Source: Cerioporus squamosus (Eukaryota; Basidiomycota; Agaricomycetes; Polyporales; Polyporaceae). From it: a stretch of 15,738 nucleotides of DNA. Within the stretch, counting starts at the first letter, position 1. Each line of letters starts with the position of its first letter. Location of the stretch: assembly GCA_022592435.1 (NCBI GenBank), contig JABYQS010000667.1, positions 1-15,738 on the forward strand, in the 5' to 3' direction. The notes beneath the pieces are model-generated. The model was not told the DNA's origin and did no database searches. It saw only the letters and a list, made by a program, of their open reading frames with translations. This document shows positions 8,470 through 15,738 of this stretch, piece after piece. A program made the position numbers and the translations under genes.

Positions 8470-10532
8470 TCAGAGGCGGTCGCCGCGTCCAATGACCTTG
8501 ACCTGTATCGCACGCTCGATGTCAGTCACGAGTACACCGGGGGAGGAGGGAGAGAAAAGTGTGCGACACTCACAGTAAACCCAATCTTCTTGAGCGCGTC
8601 GACGTCGAGGATCATGCGGCCGTCAAAGACGAACGCGGGCTTCGACATCTGGTTGTACACCGTCTGCCAGTCAATCTCCTTGAACTCCTTCCACTCGGTC
8701 GCGATCACGATCGCCTCCTTCTGCTTGCACGCGTCCAGAGCGTTGTGGACGATGGTGACATGTTTCTTGATCGTCTCGAGCGGCGTGGTCGGCAACGCCT
8801 CCTGCAGGTCCTGCCAGATCTGCGCCTCCTCGACCTTGGGGTCGTAGATGGTCACGTACGCACGCTCCAGGAGGAAGTCACGGATGAGCGTGATGGCAGC
8901 CGACTCGCGAGTGTCGCCGGTGTCCGCCTTGAAGGCGAAACCGAGAACAGCGAGGTGCTACACCGAATTTTCATGTCAGTATTGCATAGGGGCGACCAAA
9001 TATCTGCATACGTGCCTTGCCGGTGATGGTGTTGAAGAGCGTGTCGACAACCGTCTTCGAGAAACGAGCCTTCTGGTACTCGTTCATCTCGACGACCTGC
9101 CTCCAGTACGCAGCAACCTGAGGGAGGTGCAGAGACTCCGAGAGGTATACGAGGTTGAGGATATCCTTCTGGAAACAGGAGCCGCCGAAGCCAACGGAAG
9201 CGCGCAGGAATTTGGGACCGATACGCGAGTCGTAGCCGACAGCGTTCGCAACCTCCTCGATGTTCGCGCCAGTCGCCTCGCAGATGGCGGAGAGCGCGTT
9301 GACCGAAGAGATACGTTGGGCAAGCATGGCGTTGGCAGCGAGCTTGGAGAGCTCGGAAGACCAGAGGCCGACAGTGAGGATACGTTCCCGCCTGATATGT
9401 GGTCAGTTATCGGTACTGAAATGTCACAAGCATAAGGCAGGCGTGGCAATGGTGGAAACTGGTAGAGCCATTGCACACGTCCGATAAGGTCGGGGAAAAC
9501 ACATATTACCCGCCTAACGCTGATACGAAACGCATGTATGGGCGCATATATGGAGGTGTAACAGGTGTTCGTTGCCGCGAACCTATTGGCAGTTGGCATG
9601 ATGTCCCAGCAAGCGTTCCGATGATTTGGCATATGCAGCTTGCGTGGTATGACGGGTAGTGACAATGGATGCGGAAAAGAGACAGAGCATCCAAAAAGGG
9701 CGACACTCACGGTACCCAGTTTGCGTAAACCTCCGCCAGAGAGGCGCATGCGTCCTTGCCCTCTTGAGTCTGCAGCGAACCAATCAGGACACGGTCCGGG
9801 GCGAAGAGGTCGTTAATAGCCGTTCCCTCAGCCAGGAATTCGGGGTTGGAGAGGATGTCGAAGCGGCATCCGGGCTTGGAGTTGGCCTCGAGGATCGTGC
9901 GCATCGACTCGGCCGTCCTGCATGGCACGGTCGACTTCTCGACGACGATCTTCGAGGAGTTCGCGACGGCGGCGATGCGGCGCGTAGCGGACTCGACATA
10001 GCTGCAAAGCACATGGTGGGAGGAGAGAGAGGAGCGTGAGTACCCAATCCAGCAGCTGAGCTGGCTATATGCGGACGCACTTGAGATCTGCAGCAAAGCC
10101 GGCTCCGACACCGGACTTCTTGGTGGGAGTGTTGACCGACACGAAAATCAGGTCCGCCTCGCGAATGCCCTTGTCGACGTCGGTCGAGAAGAAGAGGTTG
10201 CGGCCGCGGCACCCGCGAACGACGTCCTCCAGCCCGGGCTCGTAGATAGGAAGCTTAAAGTCGGGGCTGTTCCACGCGTCGACACGCGCCTGGTTGAGGT
10301 CGACGATGGTGACCTGGATGTGGGGGCACTTCAACGCGATTACCGCGCATGTCGGGCCACCTTGACGTGGACATAAGACCCCTGTGCGCGTCGCGAACGC
10401 GTGAACAAGCACTCACCGACGTATCCAGCACCGACTACGCGACATCGATGTCTCCGTGAGTGCCACATCTCGACGCATATACCGATCTCGCGACGTACTG
10501 CAGCAGATTTTGGTAACCTTGACGGGGGCCAT
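8470..10532 (-). CDS. UGDH: UDP-glucose 6-dehydrogenase
   Basis: Oxidises UDP-glucose twice with NAD+ to UDP-glucuronate in the cytosol, the precursor for UDP-xylose and glucuronate-containing glycans. Seven exons: 10532-10499, 10434-10417, 10360-10081, 10001-9711, 9391-9016, 8957-8574, 8502-8470; 471 aa, close to the family norm (human 494), with no frameshift. The start [11 protein letters not shown] leads into the Rossmann motif [19 protein letters not shown]. Next come [19 protein letters not shown], the catalytic-lysine segment [15 protein letters not shown] (Lys224), [10 protein letters not shown] with nucleophile Cys280, and [15 protein letters not shown]. The tail is KVIGRGDRL. Exon 2 is only 18 nt. 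Intron 5 (9015-8958) fits the frame only with a GC donor (AAG|GCACGT) and has a TACTGAC branch. Intron 4 (9710-9392) is 319 nt, several times longer than the others. Phases agree at every junction. Confidence 0.97.
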
Positions 10533-10902
10533 GGTGGACGAAGATGAGGACGATAAGGAGGCGGGGAGGCTGCGGGTTTATATGGTGGTGGTACGCGATG
10601 AAGAGAACGGGCCCGGCTTGGCCAGTGCCGTCAGCGCCCCGCGTGGAACCTCCTCGTTTCGGGGCACTGTTCGTCCCCTCTAAAACACTTCTCAAACTCC
10701 ATCTAGATGTCTTACTCAATCCAACATGCTAGCTAGAGCAGTTGTGCTACTGTGCGCAGCGGTCTGCGCTGTGTGCCTTCTCAGTTGACTCCCATCGATG
10801 CAACACATCAAAAGCAGTTTTACGACCAGACAACGACAACTATCACATTTATCCCGCAGTACTCTAGGTGTCATCGAACGCGGATGCAACAGGCCGGAAC
10901 AA
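10533..10902. other. UGDH upstream region
   Basis: 370 nt upstream of the UGDH ATG, presumably holding its promoter and leader. The pyrimidine/purine-mixed DNA shows no coding-like frame of note and no repeat I can support. The next minus-strand coding-like frame ends at 10903. Confidence 0.5.
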
Positions 10903-12246
10903 CTAGGTGACGTCGGAGTTCGCGACGGAAGAGCTTGGATCGACCTGGCTGCGTCTGATAGGACGGCGGTCCTTGACCGCAGGGAAGGTGAAATCAGTGC
11001 CGTAGAGAAGATACGGGCGCATCATCCATTCGACAGACCGACTAAGCGTGCCCGAATCCTGCGCGCACGAAGGAATAGCGATGACAAGCGTATACACGAG
11101 CTTGGGAAAGATGACTAGACCCGGGAAACTTCACGTTAGCCCGCCGACTCTGCCTAACGCCAACGTCAGCGTCGCCATAAGCCAGATGACCGGAAACTCA
11201 CCACAAAGCGAGACTCCTCGTACGAGTGATGCGTGCGCGACTCGATAGGTGCGGATCCTACGTCAGTCGTCGCAGGTCTGGCCGACTTCCCGCACTTGCC
11301 CTGCGTCCGAGTGCGCTCCGCTGCCGGCATCCGAGCTCGGACTCTGGAGTTTCTCTGGAGCGACTCGATCTGTACTTTTCGACGCACTTCTGGCCACAAG
11401 TTATCGCCAAGCATTGAACATTTGACTGGGTACGTCGAGGCCTATGTATTCAGTGCATGCCGAGCCGAGCGGTCTCGTAAGACCGTCGAGCGCCCAGGGC
11501 AGGCGGCCTAGAATGCGGGGAACTGCACATGAACGGACCAGGCGCGACGGCTGGACATGTTGTGTGAGGAAGAGCATGGACAGTGAGTGAGAGAACGTTG
11601 GGGGACGCACCAGCCGCGTAGCTTGAGGAGACCTAGGTGGCTGCCTAGGTCCTGGGCGGATCTATACGGTGCATGTTGGGGTCAGATGGTTACGTACCTC
11701 GGACGCTTTGTATGCGCGCTGCTTGCCAGGTGCAACGCAGCGTGTATTGGAAGCTGTTGGAAGCTCCATGGGGGGGATGTTGGGCCAACCGCACGGTGGC
11801 GGGGGAAGCGTGCAAACCTGCAATCATGCTGGAGGTGACATTCGCTTCCTACGACCCTGCTTCACGTTCATCTGGTCTAGTACTTACGTCCGGTATCGCA
11901 GGGTCCCCAAACGGCGCGCCTCCATCAGACCAATGCTTCCCTTCAATTGCCAACACAGAACGACAGGGAGACTGAGGAAGGCGGCACTCACAGCATGATG
12001 CATGCCGCCCGCGACGCGATGGGCATGCCCGCCGAGTATGACCTCACCTGCAGTCCATCCGCCGTGCCCGCGATCGACCATGACCATAACTTCCGCTCGC
12101 GACCATCCCAAGAATATATCCACACCGGCCGTACTTGCCGATCTCAAGAACCGCGGATAGGTAGAACAAATGGCGAGGTTCCTGCTTGAGGACTTCCGTT
12201 GCTCTGTTTTGACGACGTGATGGACGACATGGTTTCTGCAAGGCAA
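10903..12246 (-). CDS. Possible multi-exon gene of unknown function, structure unresolved
   Basis: I do not recognise a family. The minus strand carries several consensus donors: GTGAGT at 11991, GTAAGT at 11887, GTACGT near 11699, GTGCGT near 11610 and GTGAGT near 11202. The best segment is an exon ending at 11992 (VMVMVDRGHGGWTAGEVIL, then GGHAHRVAGGMHHA), a 51-nt intron 11991-11941, and exon 11940-11888 (GSIGLMEARRLGTLRYR). A likely last coding block ends at 10903 with TAG and reads LVYTLVIAIPSCAQDSG, then WMMRPYLLYGTDFTFPAVK. Between these blocks two or three frames look equally coding-like, so I cannot fix the exons. Plus-strand frames (for example 11673-11975) also have natural composition. 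The 5' end could lie further right. Treat this as a candidate only. Confidence 0.3.
11630..11651. repeat. Inverted repeat, 8-nt arms
   Basis: GACCTAGG at 11630-11637 and CCTAGGTC at 11644-11651 are exact reverse complements separated by TGGCTG. It could form a small hairpin or be a dyad protein-binding site. It lies inside the unresolved minus-strand gene candidate, so it may simply be coding or intron sequence. Confidence 0.8.
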
Positions 12247-13435
12247 AACAAAGTGTATTCCGGCATTGGCCTGGTCAACGGTTCATCGGGTATACAAGCA
12301 TGCCGACGAGAGACAGCAAGTACTTGAGCAGGGCATCTGACAAGATGAGGGTATGTAGCTGAGCGTCGCGATTGGAGGGTCTGGCGTCGGGGCCGAGGAG
12401 AGCGGACCTGGGCGCCCTCGAGCAGGACCCCGAGGATCCCTCGTGGATCTGGTGGGACCCTGAGAACTGCTTCGGTTTCTGCCGGGGGACTTGGGAGCAG
12501 TTGGGAGCTGGCCACCACGCCCACAGCGCAGGTATGATCTCGACTGTCGCGTCATGGGACCCACAGTCAACGATCATAAGCTTTGTCCTCAGGACTTGAA
12601 GTAAATACACATGGGTAAGAGCAGTGACCAAGTCGTGCAAGTACAGAACTCATCGCGAGCCGTGCCACCTGTTCTGACCAAAATTTGCAGATCATGCGGA
12701 CTCCGACCGTCGGAGTCCTGGGTGCAGCTGTGATGGTTCACTCGCGGAGGATACAACGCTCTGATAGACGACCCGTCTTCCACGACTATACCATATCTGT
12801 TCCAGCCGATACATCGTTGGCCCTGCAGCAATTGGTAACCACGCCAACCCTGCACCGGGACCCGGTTGCCTTGGTTTGTTTGTGAGTTTCCAAGTGCTTT
12901 AAGTTTATAACGTCGTTGCAGCGACTCGCTCGTCATCTGCAGAACGGTGCAGAATTCAAGACAAATATCTACCAAATGTCGCGCGTGCACAACGGGACGC
13001 GGGCGTCATCCTTGGGATTCTAGCTCGTAAGTACGGCACAAAGGGATCGCTCGAAGGGTCGCATAGTCTTCTATCTGGATGTCGGGACTCGGGACTCGCC
13101 TCGCTCGGCTGTACCATCGCATCGCGATGCGTCCGTCGAGGTCGACCGACTCGACGGGTCTCTCCTCCCCGGGACGCGAATTCGGATGTGAAAACCCCCT
13201 CCCCCGGCCACCAAGGCTCAAGCTTCAAGGCGCGACCGCCATTCCCGCCGGATCGCTAAAGGACATACCTCACTAGCGCATTTCTGCAGACTCCTCGTGG
13301 ATTTCACTGATAATTCAGATGCCCCCGCAGCGGGGTCGGTATGCGAGTACTCCGCTTAGCAGAATGTACATAAGGCCCCCGACTCCGGATCGAGCACCTG
13401 TCCGCCCCTTCCCTGCGACCGTGCGCACCAACTAG
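12247..13435. other. Unresolved region with coding-like stretches on both strands
   Basis: No gene can be fixed here. On the plus strand, 12372-12599 has strong G/C third positions and an acidic, natural-looking product (DLGALEQDPEDPSWIWWDPE). The frame from 12685 runs to a GTGAGT donor at 12883, with a possible acceptor TTGCAG near 12920. On the minus strand, 12640-12275 is open (LHTLILSDALLKYLLSLVG near its end), and 13221-13006 contains PVESVDLDGRIAMRWYSRAR and SPDIQIEDYATLRAIPLC. I recognise none of these. One strand must be shadow, and transcripts or homologues would be needed to say which. Confidence 0.35.
12698..12718. repeat. Near-perfect 21-nt palindrome
   Basis: GGACTCCGAC (12698-12707) and GTCGGAGTCC (12709-12718) are exact reverse complements around a single C. 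Ten-base arms with a 1-nt centre are typical of a dimeric protein-binding dyad rather than an RNA hairpin, since there is no loop. Its role is unknown; it lies in the unresolved region left of the DUF6533 gene. Confidence 0.85.
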
Positions 13436-15738
13436 ATGGCGTCGATCAACCCTCCGACGCCCGCCGCACATGCACATGTCCCGGAGCTCCAGCAGTACAT
13501 AGGCGCCATACGAGACGTCCGTGTTGCGAACCTGTGTAACGGTGAGTTCCCCGTGATTCCTGGTCACACGAGGCCTTCAGGCAGCTGAGTTCTGTTCATG
13601 ATATCTACGTGTAGTTGCGGCTGCTGCGTGGCTCGCGTACGACATCTGCATAACATTCCAACAGGAGGTGAGTTCGAGTATCGCGTACAGGTTATCCTTC
13701 AGACCGTGCCTGACTTGATTCCAGGTCTCGCTCGTCTGGAGGTACGTCTCAAGAGGGTCCTGAGGGGCGTTCTTGTTGAGCTAGGAAGTATAACGTAGGG
13801 CGAAGTGGTCAATTCCGAAGGTCCTTTACTTCCTTGTACGATATTACACTTTAATATCACTACTGTGAGTCTCATCCGCTCTCGTACTCCATATTGGTTA
13901 ACGAACTCAACCGGCGCGCCGCAGGATGATGCTTGCGGGTGCGTGATCCTTCCTCAGGAAGGGCAAGCGGAGCTCTGATAGGCTCTGGGATGCATCACAG
14001 TCGCAAACAGCCTCTCCGTGCCTGTATCAGTGAGCATTCCTCCCCTTCGGGCGGCGACGTCGAGACGCTGACCGCTCAGTACTAGTTGTAACACCGCTCC
14101 ATTCACACTGTTTCGCCGTCTCTGCTGACAGCCTCATTCGCAAGTTGCAGGCATTGGATGTGGTACAATACATAGTGCGTTTTCTACTATATCTCTTGAA
14201 CCTCCGCTCCTTACACGACCTTTCTTTAGCAATGGAACCCTACTACCTGCTGTCTTAGGGGAAGCCATGTTCCTCATGCGACTCTACGCTTCATACCAGC
14301 GTAGCAAGCTAGGTGCGTCGTATGCCCCTCTACTACCGTATTGGAAGCCTTACTCTTCCGTGAATCCAGTTCTTGTTCTGATTTGCTGTCTCTATGCAAG
14401 TTACGTCCTCGCTTCGTGTCGTCACTGTTCTCTCATGTCAACGTAACGCGGCCGCGCCTTAAAGTTCAGATCCTTGTGAGTACCCACTAGTTGCAAGGAG
14501 CTACGAATTCGCGAACCCTGAGCACGATTGGCCCCGGAAGATTGGATTTACTACCGCCACGCTCATTCTTTTTATCCCTCAAAGTTATCGAACGACCTCC
14601 AAGCGTTCCACTTCCCGGTTGTCTCGTGATGCCGCCGCACGAGAACCAACTGTCCGCTGCCTCATGGTGAACGCCACTCCCTGCATCAAGTGCACGAAAA
14701 CCCTCGCTGACTGCTGACTATCTATCGCACAGGGGCTCGCAATGTTCACAACGTGTGCGTCAACTTGCTGCCCGGAGAGATTCGACGCGGTTGCTCATCT
14801 CGAGTACAGGCAGCTACTTCGTGCTGATCTTGAGCAAGTTTACGTACAACGTTTCGCTGCGGCGGGAGTGGCGCAAGGCTAACCAAGTTCCGCTCTTCGA
14901 CCTTCCGACCATCAGCCCGCTCATCTACTCGTTCCTGCGGGACAGCGCATTCTACTTCTTCCTGTGCGTATTCCAGCCTTCTTATGGTCTGTTTCTGACG
15001 GCTCATTCTCTTCATCCTCATCCCGTTATGCGCCTCACAGGGTCTTCGGTATGCGAATTTTCGTACCATCCCGTTCACCATGGTCTCGCTCACGCGCATC
15101 GACAGCGGGGAACATGATGAACCTCATCTTCCAGCTCAAGTTCCCAGGTCGCCCCATGCTCTCTATGGCACCTTGTAAGTTGTGGGTGACGTCCCATATC
15201 CTTCTGCCAAGCCACTTCTCACCCGGGGACCTCTACAGCTGGCTTGCTGCCATCTACGCCGTATCCGTACGTCTCACTCCGTTCCCTGCACCTAGGCGTC
15301 TGCTCATTCGGACTCGGATCGACTGCAGGCATCCGACTGTGCCTCAACACACGCGAGTCGCTGCGCCACGGGCCAGGCGAAGGCGATTGGGACACAATTT
15401 GGTTCGACGACATCGAGCTGCACGAACGCCCCAGTGCAGCGCATGCGAGCAATCGCATCCGCGAAGTCCTCCCCCTCGCACCTCCTCGGGACTGCAAGTC
15501 CCCGATGGTGACGTTCGCGCAGGGCGTCTCGGGCAGGCAGCTCAGCCTGCAACGTGATAGTGAGTTATTTTGCTCCTCGGTGCATAGCACGCATGCTGAC
15601 GTGTACGTGCTAGCGTTCGAATCCGACAGGAAACGCGAACCCCAGACGCCTGTGTCGATCGAGACGCGGCAGTCAGAAGATGACTATGGGCTGATTGCTC
15701 GCGCCATGGATCATCCTCGAGGCGCCCGAGGAGCGCCC
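13436..15738 (+). CDS. DUF6533-domain multi-pass membrane protein, partial at right edge
   Basis: DUF6533 proteins are Agaricomycete multi-pass membrane proteins of unknown function. The ATG at 13436 starts MASINPPTPAAHAHVPELQQ. The domain follows: NVAAAAWLAYDICITFQQE, VSLVWR, AKWSIPKVLYFLVRYYTLIS. Later blocks are HWMWYNTYNG, LLGEAMFLMRLYASYQRSKL-like sequence, LVLICCLYA, SYFVLILSKFTYNVSLRREW, LIYSFLRDSAFYFFL and GNMMNLIFQLK. A polar tail (GEGDWDTIWFDDIELHERP, PQTPVSIETRQSEDDYGL) stays open to the edge. Supported exons: 13436-13541, 13615-13667, 13725-13741, 13799-13864, 13925-13938, 14001-14029, a block ending 14174, 14230-14312, 14370-14399, 14465-14475, ~14589-14666, 14733-14754, 14810-14963, 15041-15174, ~15239-15266, 15296-15559, 15614-15738. 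Several are only 11-29 nt. Frames fail at 14667/14733 (one G short), near 15048 and 15110 (opposite shifts), and around exon 15, again suggesting base-level errors. Confidence 0.85.

Noticed and set aside
13006..13221. Minus-strand frame containing GRIAMRWYSRAR, resembling the MRWYALLY start of the unknown gene
   Set aside because: Only an 11-nt match (ATGCGATGGTA) is shared; the following residues are unrelated, so this is taken as coincidence.

Overview
The window looks like nuclear DNA of an Agaricomycete (wood-rot type basidiomycete, perhaps Polyporales; the order is a guess). The reasons are dense genes with many 48-80 nt GT-AG introns, GC-rich third codon positions, a DUF6533 membrane protein, and a basidiomycete-style serine palmitoyltransferase subunit with a long Ser-rich N-terminus. 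I saw no tRNA, rRNA, CRISPR array, transposon or virus signature.

Layout, left to right. (1) 1-418 (+): the 3' end of a tRNA-dihydrouridine synthase gene of the Dus3 type. (2) 419-1033: no convincing gene, but a 21-nt tandem duplication. (3) 2476-1034 (-): a seven-exon gene for an unrecognised ~337-aa protein. (4) 5125-2486 (-): a ten-exon gene for a ~714-aa UBA/UIM/USP protein of USP25/28 architecture whose catalytic Cys and third catalytic residue appear to be replaced. Gene 3 starts 9 nt after its stop, in the same frame. (5) 7744-5583 (-): LCB2, the catalytic subunit of serine palmitoyltransferase. (6) 10532-8470 (-): UDP-glucose 6-dehydrogenase, seven exons, including an 18-nt microexon and a GC-AG intron. 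(7) 10533-13435: poorly resolved, with coding-like stretches on both strands and two inverted repeats. (8) 13436 to the right edge (+): a DUF6533 multi-pass membrane protein with many tiny exons, cut by the window end.

The genes do not form an obvious pathway cluster. They cover tRNA modification, ubiquitin binding, sphingolipid synthesis and UDP-glucuronate supply, with four minus-strand genes in a row from 1034 to 10532. Several genes need single-base corrections to restore conserved protein, mostly at short homopolymers: three in the Dus3 tail, one in gene 3, one in the USP-like gene, one in LCB2 and at least three in the DUF6533 gene. UGDH needs none. This pattern fits uncorrected long-read indels better than five independent pseudogenes, but I cannot prove that here.

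The most interesting items are the apparently inactive USP25/28-like protein, the unknown gene abutting it in frame, and the unusual introns of UGDH.
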